A DNA stretch of 64,000 nt from Adiantum capillus-veneris (GCA_014529385.2 CM043953.1:111914549-111978548), one strand, 5' to 3'; shown: positions 48,405 through 60,434, numbered from the stretch's first letter. Notes: generated by a model from the sequence alone, not told the origin. Numbers and translations: made by a program.

Positions 48405-49119
48405 TTACAGACTAGAATTGTTATGAATGATAACTTGGTGTTGATGCATCCACCATTGCATACTATGAGCACTGAGAGTGGACAACCGCTTGCAGTAGCC
48501 AAGCAGACTTGGCTCCCCTCTACCAACATATTGCAAGAAGGTAGGGAGACTATGAAATGTTGGATACACACTAACCGAAGGGTCATTGGGGTAGGGGCAA
48601 CCATCCACCCAAAGGTCCTCATCTGTGTGACCTGCAATGTGGCATTGTTGTGTTGTATGTAAGTCATAACGCTTGGAAGGTGCAAGCTCTTTTGACAACC
48701 ATATATGTACACGTTTTTTTTTTTTACCGTGACGATCGTGCTGTGGATGAGAGATTTGTATTGTCGTTTGTATCCATACCATGGAGAGATGGGGTTGTAT
48801 AGAATAGAATGAAGGAGGTAGAGAGGGGCCGAGGCAGAGATGATGGGCTCTATATTAAGGGATGCAAAGACCATTGTGTGCTATGAGCTCCAATAGACGA
48901 CAATATCTTGCAATATCCAAGAAGATTGTGCTCCCCTCTATCTATATATTGTAAGAATGAAGCAAGGCTATTGAATGTTGGATACACATTGATGACTGGA
49001 TCATTAGGGTAAAGGCAACCATGCACCCAAAGGTCCACATTGGTGTGCCTTGCACACGATGTTATTGTGCAGTTTGCAAGTAATAACGCTATGAGCTTGC
49101 AAAGTCCTTTGGCAGTCAA
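48405..49119 (-). CDS. Unknown protein module present twice in tandem, minus strand
   Basis: Two stretches (about 48440-48660 and 48870-49110) encode matching segments of about 62 residues: HT..DLWV.GC.YPNDP, VYPTF.SL..FLQY, RGE..LLGYCK.LS and AHS.QW. By eye they are about two-thirds identical in protein, with no stop in either copy. The duplicate DNA is offset by about 450 bp. Conservation at the protein level suggests a real coding module of a gene or an unknown mobile element. I do not recognise the domain. Confidence 0.4.
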
Positions 49120-49199
49120 ACATGTAGAGAAACCATTTTCAAACTTGACGATCTTGATGTGGATGGGAGGTTTGTAATGTCGCCTAGCTCCATGGCAAG

Positions 49200-49750
49200 G
49201 GGAATAAAGCTGGCCTTAAGCAAGAGTGGAGAGTTGCAACAGAGCCACAGAGGAGAGAGGTGATCTATGGAGTGAAGAGCTATGGGATGGAGAGTTGCAT
49301 GAGAGCTAGAGAGTGGAGAGGAGAGCTATGGAGTGGAGAGCTTTGGGATGGCGAGATGTAGGAGAGTTATGGAGTGGAGAGCTATGGGATGGAGAGCTGC
49401 AGGGGATCTATGGAGTGGAGAAGAGGGTTATGGAGTGGAAGGCCACAAGAGAGCTATGGAGTGGAGAGGAGAGGAGAGCTATGAAGTGGAGAGGAGAGCT
49501 ATGAAGTGGAGATCTTTGGGATGGAGAGCTGTAGGAGAGCTATGGAGTGGAGAAGAGGAATATGGAGCGGAGAGCTATGGGAGGGAGAGGTGTGGAGCGG
49601 ACCTGCAACAAGAAGAGGGAAGGAGGAAGAGTGTGTGCTGAAAGTAGGAGAGAGGAGACATGGAGAGGAGTGAGAGAGTGGGAAGGAGAAAGAGTGTGTG
49701 TTGAAAAGTAGGAGAGAGAAGAGAGAGAGAGAGGAGTGAGAGAGAAGGGA
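49200..49750. repeat. GA-rich minisatellite (GAGCTATGGAGTGGAGAG words)
   Basis: The words GAGAGCTATGGAGTGGAGA and GAGAGCTTTGGGATGGAGAG repeat irregularly from about 49250 to 49600 and then degrade into GAGAGAGGAG runs. The open frames over it are repetitive by-products. Confidence 0.85.
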
Positions 49751-50011
49751 GTGATTTTGGAGGGAAATAAAAAAAGGTGGGAAGTTTGATATTAAGCAGG
49801 TTTAGCAGTGAGATTTTGAGAGAGAAAATTGATTTTTGGGTAGATATATAGGTTGGGGAGAAGTTTTGAGTAAAAGTAAGGTTCTCTTGAATTTTTTGAA
49901 AAAAATGCTTTATTGAGCTGAGGCTATGGACGCCCTTGATGATGTGGAAAAAAAGGGGGGGAGGGTAGTTATTGTCATAAGGACCACCACTCTTTTGGGT
50001 AGAGAGAGAGA

Positions 50012-51303
50012 ATGTACCTAAACTCCCTCCCTACTAGAGAAGGGGATGATTGGAATTCAGTTTGGAAAGAGATCCTCAATTCACCAATACAAGTAACTTT
50101 GGGTTCACTACTGAAATTGGTTCCAAATTTTCATAATGCCTTGCTAAGCCGGAAGTTCAAAGAGCTGAGGGAAGTGGACATTGCGATAGCAGTAGGGGAG
50201 GGGGACGAGTCAGCCCCGCTACCGGCAAATAGGATCACGGATACCCGCATTCCGGAGCTTCCAGTCAGATATCATGGTACATACATCGACAAGGTACTAT
50301 TAGATGGACGAGCGGACATTAGTACTCAAGCAGCTTGTGAGTGTTTTAGACTCAATGATTGGGAACGTACATGGCAGATCAAAGAAGAGTGCAGCCAGTA
50401 GGATTACTTCCGGGCATTGTCCTGGATGTAGCTGGCCTATCTTTTGTTGTCTCTTTAGTAGTCTTGAATATTGAGGATAGCATCGCCGATTTAACAAATC
50501 AAAATGTATACTTAACTACGGCAGCACGACGGCAAACTAAAGAACTACAGGCACTCAAGGGGGCTAATTCTGCGTTTGTGGATTCTATTCAAGATGAATT
50601 GCTACAATTGCAAACACAGAATAGCCTTTCCACTTATTTAGCATCTCCTCCTGGTGATGTGATGATCAGCATGAATGATTTGGATGCCTTAGCAGCGGAG
50701 ATGCAGCAGGACCTCCACAGTTTTTTGGAGAATCAACTACAAAGTTGGAGAACAAGGCTGACTGTTGAGGTGATAGCGCAGCAACCAACTCAGCAGGTTG
50801 TGATGAGGCAACCTGAGTCATAGAATACTGACAGGGGTAAGAATGTTGTTCCAGAAGGTTTTGATATTGCTGATTGGGTGCAAGCTACAGAAGATTGTGC
50901 TGAGGCCCATGCTCATGTCTCTCGTTTGTAGCGAGTGATACATTGCCTTCGTAAGGAGCGGCACAGGTTATGTTTTTGGGTGGAGACTTTGACACATTCC
51001 TTCTTTCTCAGTCTTCCACCATGTCCTCCTTTTTGGCATGCACTAAATAGATACATGTCTCGATATTATCCTCTCCATACACCTCTTGCTCCTTTTCCGC
51101 GGGCACCTCGGTCTGTTTCTTTGCCAACACAATTTATTCCAAGGGATCCTTGGCCGGAGCACATTGAGATAGATCCACATCTCTTGGCCGAGGTGTATTC
51201 GGCTCATCGTGAAGATTTTCGAGGATTTGGCTACATCGACATTTCTTCCTCACCAGAGCAGGTCGAAGAACAACAACCGAAACCTTCCAACCGGAGGGGC
51301 TAA
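50012..51303 (+). pseudogene. Ty3-type protease fragment joined to an unknown coiled-coil-like ORF
   Basis: PVRYHGTYIDKVLLDGRADI (about 50255-50315) is a retropepsin active site in which DGGAD/DSGA reads DGRAD. After a one-base shift near 50360, MADQRRVQPVGLLPGIVLDV and SFVVSLVVLNIEDS are the protease flap and end. The frame then continues into LTNQNVYLTTAARRQTKELQ, a Gln-rich helix-forming stretch and a Pro-rich end (HTPLAPFPRAPRSVS) to TAA at 51301. Two in-frame TAGs (50821 and 50929) sit at Gln-like sites. The expected RT does not follow the protease, so this is a fusion of two elements or a gag-like protein. No function is assigned to the second half. Confidence 0.55.
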
Positions 51304-51609
51304 GGTGTGGGTTTGCACAATCCACCGTGCGTGCCAGGTGTTACGGCATAAGCCGCACAATGTGGTCCTGCGGAGGTCTGGACATTGCGGACTAGGAGTC
51401 ATGCGGCTTTGGGGCAGTTATTCATAGGATATCATAAGACAGGATGGGGGTCTGCACCGTTCCCGATCTGCGCTGGAGCAGCGGTTGTATACGGGGGGGG
51501 CATACCTGTCTTTGGATATACCACTAATGTTCATGTTATCAAATACATCGTCTCTCTTGTACTCTATGTTTTGATATACATCAATGAGGAAGGCAGTGTT
51601 CTATTTATT
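51304..51609. other. No recognisable gene
   Basis: Between the plus-strand ORF and the minus-strand Ty3 element. A run of G (about 51493) is present but no coding signal. Confidence 0.4.
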
Positions 51610-52194
51610 CTAATCTGTCTTAAGTTCTATCTTCTTGTGTTCTTCTATTTGAATAATGTAAGACAGTGTGCGGGTAATCATTCCCGTAATGCTTATTGCT
51701 CCTCTGCGGGCAATAGACATTACAATTCTATGCTTGACCCCTTTAGCTCCTTGCAACTTTGTATATTCAATGGCGAATAGCTTTGGAAACTTCGTGAACT
51801 TGTCTTCATACTCCTTCTTTTCTTTCTTTGTCAAATCCTCTCCTAGCATGCTCCTTGCATTCACTTTGGCAGGCTCTACAATTGCTTTTGTATTATTCTT
51901 CTCCTCCTTGACCTTCCCCTCATGCATCAATGCTTCCTTTTTGACACTTATCGCAAAAAGATCAGGACATAATTGCATCAAGCCTTCCTCTACACTTTCT
52001 TTTGATGATGTAGACGAAGCATCACTATTGTATGACATAATTTCTATTGAATTTGTATCTTGCATCTCCAATAGGGGTTGTGTATGGCTCTCATGTGTCT
52101 TCATGTTGTAGACAATGTTACTTCCTTTCTCTTGGTCGGGGATGGTGATCAAGTCCGTGCCCCAATCTTGCTTAGCACCAAGGTTATAAGCCAT
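51610..52194 (-). pseudogene. Ty3-type pol, protease-to-RT linker (element 3)
   Basis: It follows the protease in the same direction and starts MAYNLGAKQDWGTDLITI, which normally follows the ILGRPWL protease end. A Ser/Glu-rich linker comes next, then KFTKFPKLFAIEYTKLQGAK and GVKHRIVM, the approach to the RT domain (LxG...HRI). The element is cut off there, so RT, RNase H and integrase are missing from this window. Confidence 0.7.
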
Positions 52195-52600
52195 GACCTC
52201 CCTAAAATGATCGGATAAGCATTCTCACACGCTTGCATCACATAGCAATCAACCAAGCACTCAATCCCCAAGTCTTTTATCTTCACATCTTCAGCTATCC
52301 CAAGACACCTTGCCTTTTTGTGGTTGGCCATCCTCATACGGATTGAAGCATTGATTGACATCTTGACTCCTGCTTCTTCATGATAGCCTTGGTCATGACA
52401 CACACCTAGGCACCACCATCCACATATGCTTTCACTTTCGTTTTCTTTCCCAACATAGCTTCAACTATTGGCACCATATCCACCAGGTGACCAACCCTTA
52501 AGGATGGCACCATGCTTTGATGCTTTTCATTTTTGGAAAGAAGCCGCGTACTCACACATTTGGTCCACTGCCTCCTCAATTTAGCGTTCAAAGCCACCAA
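52149..52600 (-). pseudogene. Ty3-type aspartic protease, broken (element 3)
   Basis: KTKVKAYVDGGA (about 52435) is followed by TAG (52406-52408) and then VCVMTKAI: the retropepsin active-site region with a stop just after it. After a frame change the flap and end appear: KIKDLGIECLVDCYVMQACE and NAYPIILGRSWL (about 52195). The protease would process Gag-Pol. Non-functional. Confidence 0.8.
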
Positions 52601-52718
52601 CTAACCAAAAGATATATTGGCCTTTTGATTTTATATGTCGTCGACAATATCATAGTCTTAAACACCTTGGCCAAGAGGGTAGTCCTTTAGACCTATTTTC
52701 CTTCTTCATCGCCTCTTG

Positions 52719-53448
52719 CTACTCTCTGGTTTGTCTTTCTACTTTAGCCTTCCCTTTCCTTGCTCTTGTTTCACTCTCTTCTTTTGTCTCCTTCTCCCTA
52801 TCATGCCTAGCTCTCTTATTGGCCAAAACATCCACATCTTGATGCTCAATGGTAATGATGTTCATAGCTCTGCCTTCTCCATTTGCAGGCAATGGTTGTG
52901 GTTGTTGTTGCGAAGGTGGTGCTGCTAGTGACCGCTCTTGATGATTTTCTTCTATTCTCCCTCGGCCACGCCCATATAAGGGGTATATCCCTCCTCTCTC
53001 TCTTGGTGGTTTAGGAAAATCAAGGGCGTAGTGACCCTCTTCATCGCAATTGTAGCATCTACCTTGTAGCCTTCGTCTCCTACCTGTCCCAGCTGGCCGC
53101 TCTTCTCTTTGGTTCCTATTCATTATGTTAAGTCTTAATTCCTGCAAACTGATTGGCAAGATCATGAAAAACCCAGGCCGTAACAGGATCCGGACCTTGA
53201 AACACTCGCTCCATTCTATCATCCACTACCATAGGGACCATTGGTTGCACCACAACTGGCTCAGCATGTGTCATGCCTTGCTCCCATCTTCTCTTGATCT
53301 TCTTGCTCTTGGCCTCGGCAATTTCCACGGCTCTTTCAAATGTAGAAAGCTCCTCTTGATCGACCTTCTCCCTTACACTTGGATAGAGACAATCCATAAA
53401 CTGACGCACTTTAAAGAAATCCCCTGGAGGTCCTCTAATTGTACCCAA
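52719..53448 (-). pseudogene. Ty3-type gag C-terminal half with damaged zinc knuckle (element 3)
   Basis: The capsid end (KVRQFMDCLYPSVREKV, TFERAVEIAEAKSKK) runs from 53448. It leads through a frame change to RRRRLQGRCYNCDEEGHYAL, then DFPKPPRERGG (about 53060-53000). The knuckle is CX2CX4HX4 with the last Cys changed to Phe, so it would not hold zinc normally. An Arg/Gly- and Gln/Pro-rich tail follows. Confidence 0.8.
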
Positions 53449-53860
53449 AGTCCTTTGAAGTGCTGCAAAAACTCTTCAAAATTAGCATGAACATCTTACT
53501 GCAAACCTCTCAATTTTGTTGTTGCTTATTTTGCGGTTAACTTCTTTCCAAACCTGTCAAAATTTTCCTGCTTCACCTGCTCCCATGTTTGCTTTTTGTC
53601 TTTCTCTAAACCTTCAAACCACTCGCGAGCTTCTCCTTTGAGTGCAAGAGGAAATACATGAAGCTTTTCTTCGTCATTCACAATATGCATACCAAGCGTA
53701 TGCCACTTGAAGGCCGCAATCTAGTCCTTATATCCTCCTTCCCTGTGAACACTGGCCAACTATACGCCATCCCTTCGAAATCAGTTCTCCCTTGCATGAG
53801 TAACTCCACAAAAGTTGAAGTCTTGCACCTCGACCAAACCACCACTTTTCTTCAATGAAT
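53449..53860 (-). pseudogene. Ty3-type gag capsid core (element 3)
   Basis: The minus strand reads FPLALKGEAREWFEGLEKDK, KQTWEQVKQENFDRFGKKLT, then two TAA stops about 36 bases apart (about 53500 and 53535) at Gln-like sites, then HANFEEFLQHFKGL. This is the Retrotrans_gag pattern (ALxGxAxxWF ... W..v...F..RF). With the next segment it gives one gag in pieces. Confidence 0.75.
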
Positions 53861-53918
53861 CTCAAACTTCACAGCAAAACCGCAGCTTCACCTAGGTACT
53901 CAACCTGCAAATTTCCGC

Positions 53919-53936
53919 TCCCTAGCGGGATCGCCA
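53919..53936 (-). promoter_or_regulatory. Primer-binding site of element 3
   Basis: The minus strand reads TGGCGATCCCGCTAGGGA, starting with the TGG that pairs with a tRNA CCA end. It sits 5 bases from the TG/CA-type LTR edge at 53942 and just upstream of gag. I do not recognise the tRNA with confidence. Confidence 0.6.
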
Positions 53937-53941
53937 AAGGA

Positions 53942-54960
53942 TGATGGAGCAAAGGACGCTGTGCGCACACTCACACACCCAGACAACTCAACATCACACA
54001 AGGAATTTACTTAAATTCCAACCCACACACACCACCACTCAAGAGCTCAATAAAAATACTACCCACAAGCTCAATTCAAACTCCAAACACCTCGACCTAC
54101 AAGCCCTTGCCTGCCCGCAAACACTACAAGGTGAGTCGAGTTAATCAACACTTGAAATCACACTTGATGGTGACCCATATATACAAGAAAAACCATCAAA
54201 AATAAAAAAAGCCATCCACAAAAGGCCTCTCTCAAACCATTGCAAAGCCTTCACCAAACTCCACTTTGTGGACTCTTTGGAGTAGCGCCAACCCAAATGG
54301 CACCGATACAGGGTCACATAGTCTTGAAGAAAGTCCCTCCTTCTCCCTTCAATCCTCACACACACACATCCATGGAAACCCCAGAACTTCCGTAGACTCT
54401 CCCAAGTGCAAAATTGAAGAGAGAAATCTCTCATTCACTCCTCCACATACTCGAAAACAGGACGCGAACACGATGGGATTGCACTAGACCACCTGTAGGA
54501 ACCCTGCTTCCTCCCACACACAAAGAGGTGAAAGTATTGACTTCAAAAGTTTTTCTTCAGCTTGAGCACTCACGCCATTGTGACTGATGTGGCAATTTGA
54601 AGCCTTTTCACACCTTTCTTGACCATTTTTTACCTTTTTTGGCCCAATTTTAGCCAATTTTGACCCCACGGGCATTTTTCGCGGAAAAATCACAAATGGA
54701 CTCCAAAATTCACCAAATTTTGTGCACTTGATCCTTGATACCCAAAGCAATTTTCCACATACCCAAATTCCATTTTCGACAACTACTAGGGCGGTGCATG
54801 CATCACCGCAGATCAGGCACCATAAATAGACAGTTACTGCATGTGCCAAACTTCTCGGGTGGGATAAGAGTGCCCACACTTCCCACTTGCATTATTCTAG
54901 AAATCTCAAACAAATTCCCTAGAGCCAAAATAAGCCACTAGGAACCATATCCAAGGCCTC
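53942..54960 (-). mobile_element. LTR of element 3 (upper boundary uncertain)
   Basis: It begins next to the primer-binding site. The rest is non-coding: CA-rich at 53960-54120, T-rich with TTTTTGGCCC/TTTTGACCC words at 54600-54720. The open frames here have no family features. The upper end is a guess because I found no clear terminal CA with a target duplication. Confidence 0.4.
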
Positions 54961-56682
54961 GATACCCTATGCAGGCATGTACATGTGTCTGCCGACTGCT
55001 GGCACGCGGACCTGACTATTCACAATGTGTATACGTTGCATCTTTTTTAAACACTTGAAACCACTTTGCAAATCTCCCAAATGCACATATTTACATCTTT
55101 TTGTACATATGACCATGCATATACACGCTACTTTGTACACGCGAAAAGGGGTCTATCAGCAACTTTGCTTGAGAGTGTCGAGAAGAAGGTTCCCCAATCT
55201 CAGAAGCGAACCGCTTGGAAGTGGCATTCTCCGAAGATGAATGTTCACTAGCATTATGTTGACAATTGAACACTGGAAAGCCCATTTTGTATCATTTAAT
55301 TGATGGACTCAACTGAAAATATTTTTTAAGACTCAATCAAGTTTCCAGATTGTAATATATTAAATATGCCGATCAGTTGAAACCATGGTAGAAAGTGGGA
55401 GGTAATTTTAATAAATTAGAACCTCCAAGGGTGAGGTATAAAAGCCAAATTTTGTAACCCCAAGGACAACTTTGAATTAATCATTTTTTGAGCTCAACTA
55501 AGCGTGACGTGACTGTGTATTTTGTGTGAGAGAGTGTGAGGTTTTCTTTTACTCTCTATGCGCACTACAGAAGCTGCATTACGAAGGCGACTACACTATC
55601 GTGTTAGCAACGGTGAGAGCTATGCTTCAACGCCAAGCTTGCACAATTTTGGTCCCTTCGCGTAGAGCTCTCCCACGAGCTTCGAAGTGAGTTTTCTCTC
55701 TAACCGTGCATCCGTTTTGTGATTGCTATATGTCATTGCATTCATGGTGAATTGAACTACACTTAAGGCCCAAACACGTTGAGAATCGATAACCTGTATT
55801 TTTGTGTCTATCTTTATACATATTTTTTGCACCAAGTGTTTACAGGTAGTAAGTTGGGTTAGAGAATTTAGGGTAGTGTCCTCTAGATGTGTAGAGGCTA
55901 CTCCTTGAGTTTCGTGACAATTCGACAACGTTCAGTCATGTTTCGGAGAACATAGCCGTCGTGGGTAAGGTAGCAACTGTGCATACATAGTGTGCTTTGA
56001 GTTGATTTCCCTTGGTAGTGATTGTGTCTAGAAGGTGGAGTAGGTGATTGACACCCATCTATTTGTTTCCATGCGCCTACGGGTCAAGCTCCGTCCTTGG
56101 TTGACATCTTATTTGTTGGCCTAGTTCTTACTGTGCTAGGAACTGTGAGCATAGTATTTGCCTGACAACATTAGCACAGAACTAGGGACAAGAGCCTTAG
56201 GTAGGTGACCTTAGACTAGTCCTACAAGGTGAAAGTTTCTCTTGTTCGCCAAAGTCTTGCTAGTTTACTTTAGGTAGGATCCAAGAGGTTCTAGGGAGTG
56301 TGTCTCTCGCCTGGGTCTTTCACAGTAATAAGTTTTAGTTAGTTTAGTATAGTTGTTGGTTTTTGATTGGTTGTGGTGTTATAAAAGTGTTTACTAGTCC
56401 GTGTGTGGCAGTAAAGTGTTTTTCTACCCACAATTGAAAAACCCCACATGATGAGCAGGAGTAGTTGTAGACAGGACACGTGATTGTGATCTAGAGCTAT
56501 CCATCATCGAGTTATTTGCTTGTATGGTTGTTTGCATTTGTAATCTCTGAAAAGTTGAATTTTAAGGATAACATGCAATAAACAAGTTTGAGTAGACTAT
56601 TGTGCATGGATGAGTGATGTTGGGCATAAAAGAACACATATGCAAGAGATCTGGATGAGAAAACTGTAATTTTTTTATCAAC
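54961..56682. other. LTR-like non-coding region
   Basis: A TATA-like GGTATAAAAGCC at about 55436 is followed by a long leader with no ORF. This might be another LTR belonging to the palindrome array just downstream (array C), but I found neither edge nor primer site. A short frame at 55620-55928 (minus) is not recognisable. Confidence 0.3.
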
Positions 56683-56996
56683 AGACATTATACGCGTATG
56701 ATGTCTTAGGGCCTAGTAGGAGACCGAATTTGCCAAAACAGACTGCAATAGAGTGTTCTAAAGGGGTATTTTATCCTAATTACACCTTAAGACTAAAGTT
56801 TTGACCAACATTTGGTCCCCAAAAGACAAAAGTCGTGTGTGAAAACGGTGAAAAATAGGAACCTTGAGATTTTGTGCATGTTTCTACATGGAAAATTGGT
56901 AAAAGTGCTTGGGAAGCATTGCTGAAGACTTGTGGATACTTGTGCATCAATTCTAGACAAAAATTCACCAACAGACATCATCCGTGTATGATGTAT
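56683..56996. repeat. Palindrome array C: two units 290 bp apart
   Basis: A 24-bp palindrome with one mismatched pair (inner 20 bp ACATTATACGCGTATGATGT) lies at 56683-56706. A second copy is at 56973-56996 (CATCATCCGTGTATGATG, two differences). Spacing is 290 bp, matching arrays A and B, yet the palindrome sequence is unrelated apart from a CGCG centre. The stretch from 57000 to 57525 has no gene. Confidence 0.7.
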
Positions 56997-57525
56997 CAAG
57001 GGTAGATTTGGCAGTCAAACTGGACTTTTTGACTTGACAACCATAGCTTGATTTCAATTAGTACATTTGTGGCAGTGTTGTCATAATTTGGAATACACAT
57101 TTAGTTGTAGTTAAGTACAAAATCACCTCACCAATACCATAAATTAGGCTAATATTTGAGTTCACACAATGACATAAAGATCCATCTCATCAGTATTGAT
57201 AACATATTTCTCATCATAATTTTCTCTATGTTCACGAGCAAAGCACAATCATAATTACATTTTGGTAGCTATATTTGTGCCTTTTTTTTTTTGAACATGG
57301 TACACACGTTTAGGTACGATTTAGTTGGTGGTATGTTTGTAGTGAAAATGTCTACCATTATATGTTGCCATAGAAACATGCTTTGAGCTCTTGCCTAATG
57401 CAATATTGTATGGGAATTCAATATTGTCTTGTAAAAGGCTAGCTCCTCATATAGCGGTGGATGCACTTTTGGATTTACTAGATGCTTAAAATTCCATGGC
57501 GAGGATGTGGAAGGTGTGCAGTGCG

Positions 57526-58687
57526 TTAGTGAAGATGAGGAAACCTATTTAGCATCCTATGTAGTGAATCTTTATAAGAGTGGGCTGAATGATCTTTCAA
57601 GCTACATGCATAACTCAAGATTGGGTGACGCCGACCTCCATGCTTCAAAGTTATGGTATGGGGATTCTTCTCATCGAAATGTATAAACCCACGCACATGT
57701 TTGTACACATTACGACCATGGGAGATTAGGTCAAAACGTGGCATATTTGGGATGACATCGTCTTTGTTTACCACACGATAACTTCTTCCTTTATTTACTA
57801 CATTTTTGTGGAAATCCTTTGCAAATGCTCTGTTTCCAACACGTGGTGAGCCAATTGTCACACACCATATCTCTGCTTTGGGATATGCCACATATCGACA
57901 CCAATGCGCACAAAGTGTTGCCAATGCACCTCCGAGACCGTGCCCAATGCAGATCACTCGTCTCACACTTGGTGTGTGTGCTCCTAGCCCTTCTGCCACT
58001 CGTTGTAAGTTCTCATTGGGCCTACAACGAAACATGGTGAACGTTCTTGTAGTTAAAAAAAATGAAGTCATATAACTAAAATTGATGAAGACAACAACAT
58101 GAACTACTATGAGGGAGGAATCACAACCTAGCTAGGTGGGCTACCCTCATCTTGAACTACTACTAGCAACTGAGGAACCAAAGGTCTATGTAGGTGGGCT
58201 ACTGGTGGGTAGTTGGAGAGCCCCAATGGGTCCTAGCTAGACATGCATTCCATTTTGAGTAGCTTGTGTTGTTTACGATAATAAGGAATACCAAGTGGTA
58301 TGTAAGAGACGTCGATAGTATAACAGATGGGGTACATAATGAAGGGCAAGCAATGGGCTTGAGAACATATAATCCCTATCAGAACAATTTCTAATTCTCA
58401 CTTTTCCAGGTGCGGTTGTGTGTTGTGTTGATATTACCTCCTTGGCTTCATTAAATACAACACACACTTTAGTACTCGAGTGAGAAGAGCTCATGTGAAC
58501 GCACATGCCTCAAGAATCTTTATACATTTTCTAATGTAGGAAAATGAACTTTTTCTCATGATTTTTCATATAGTTCTTACCTCATGCTTAACTCTTTCTC
58601 TTTGTTTATATATAGTGCCATCACGAGCTTCTAAGTGGGAGGCACCGCATACCTAGCTTAATATGGTTGGAGGGTAGGGGAGCAATG

Positions 58688-58718
<31 letters not shown>

Positions 58719-60434
58719 AAAAAAAAAAAACAACACACACACACACCCGACAAGTGGGCACTGTATAGCTAGCTAGAGTGGTTGGAGGGGAAAGGGGATT
58801 GTTGGCCCCCTAGCGGAAGAGGGAGGGTAAGGGACCGTGACAATGTTGGAGATACCTTGCCCTTAAACGATGCCTAGTTAGGGATGGGGTGCCTTCCTCA
58901 CAGAAGCTGAGGAATGCACCCCATTTTACTTTTATATGGCATTTTTACAACTTTCAGTATATAGGGTAAAGGAGCCAATAACAGAACGGGTCTAAAACAA
59001 AGATGACATTAACTTAAATATAATTTATCAGCTAAATCTTGGATATCCGTAATGGGTATTGCCCTTGATGTAATGAGAGCTTTTTTTTAAAACCATAAAG
59101 GGCGAAAGCAGATTTATAAGAGCTATCTTTTAACGTTAATTTCATTAAAAATCATTAAGAACTACTAGCAAAAAGATCTGTTATATGCATGTGTGTACCT
59201 AGAGGTCTTAGTGACATCACGGAATGCAAGTTGGAAGCCTTTGTGAGCCTTAACGTGCGGAGGAGAGTGGTACATGGGGGTATGAGATGCATTGTAGAGC
59301 TCCATAGGGATTTGCTCCACCATCACGTCGGTAGCAGCATCCGCAATAAAGGAGCTCCAATCTGGCCAAGAGAGCTCGGTCCCTCGAAAGGTGAAGGCAA
59401 GCGACCCATCCTTGAGCAAACACACGTGAACCCCTGTGTCTGTTCCAATATTTGACTTTTTGTACATTGCGCTTCGCTCTTTCATATTTTTTATTAGTTG
59501 ACTCTTCCTCACAATGGAGGGAAAATATGCCGCCATGCTCAAATCAGAGTATGCCGCCCCTGCCATTTCCACAAAGTCCTTAATACCAAAAACCTCCTTG
59601 TGAATTTGCCTCTCACTACGCCTCCCATGGGCATCGATGTTGGAGTCGTCGGAATCGCTACTGCTCCACTCCTCGCTGCTCGATTCACTGTTGTTAGCTG
59701 CAATCATCCAATACATGCAAGGTAGTGCATCTCAATTACTTACAACACAAGGAAGTCTGTGATCACACATTCCCCCTATGATCCCCCCACATAGTAAGTT
59801 CTGACAATAGCATAACCTATCGTGAGGGAGGGAATCATGGGTCCAATGTTTCCTTGCCCATCAACCCCACCTAGCAAGGTATGTCGTGCCTTCTTTGATA
59901 AAGCTCATGATGTGGTGGTAATTCACAAGATGGGAATTATTATGAGAATTTGTGGTAAGCTCATTGTGCATGTGTGTGGTGGTAGGTCACAAATGTGAAA
60001 ATCACTATGAGAATTCGTGTTAAACTTCTTGTGCATGTGTGGCTAGGTGTGGTAACCGGGTCTAGTGTATTTTAATCGATTGAAATTATAAAATCTCGAT
60101 TAGATTTTGAGCTTGCCTTTAAGAGAATCAGTAGATTTACACAAGTTTTAGCGTAATGACCGGCAAAAGCTTCAAATTTTGGCCTGAAAACCGGGAGAAT
60201 TTCAAGTTTCCCCTTATTTTGATCGGTTAGGAAAAATGTATTTTTCTAGCACAAGAATGCACAAAAATCTAGGGAGAGAGGATGGCAAAAGAGAAACAAT
60301 TCCTTTCCCAACATGCAAATCTAAACTTAGTGATTAGCTAGAGGTGAGTAGTAAGTACCGTCGTTGAAGAAGTGGAGGGCTCGTTTGGCGGCGTCAGCCA
60401 CGACATCGAGCAGAGTAATTTTAACGGAAGCCAT
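57526..60434 (-). CDS. Class 3 lipase-like protein, three exons, nucleophile Ser replaced by Gly
   Basis: Exons join as 60434-60359, 59697-59199 and 58021-57526 (GT-AG, phases match), giving 356 residues with no break. The start MASVKITLLDVVADAAKRAL is typical of plant Lipase_3 proteins. Residues 28-45 are acidic/Ser-rich. FRGTE (129-133) and the HKGF motif (177-180) belong to the alpha/beta-hydrolase N-half. The nucleophile elbow, normally GHSLGG, reads GHGLGG (218-223), so the catalytic serine is Gly220. The Asp of VVNKDDVIPNMP (279/280) and a His near 336-339 remain. The family hydrolyses acyl lipids, usually in the cytosol or plastid. This protein is probably not a hydrolase, or it is an inactive relative. 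Intron 2 is 1.2 kb with repeats. The stop is TAA. Confidence 0.85.
58620..58760. repeat. Intronic hairpin-arm remnant and poly-C/poly-A/CA run
   Basis: GGCACCGCATACCTAGC (58641) matches the arm of the hairpin at 60776-60937. It is followed by about 20 C, 22 A and then ACACAC. It sits in intron 2 of the lipase gene. Confidence 0.7.

Noticed and set aside
58273-58506. Minus-strand frame as an additional lipase exon
   Set aside because: Exons 2 and 3 join in phase without it, and its sequence has no Lipase_3 pattern. It lies inside intron 2.
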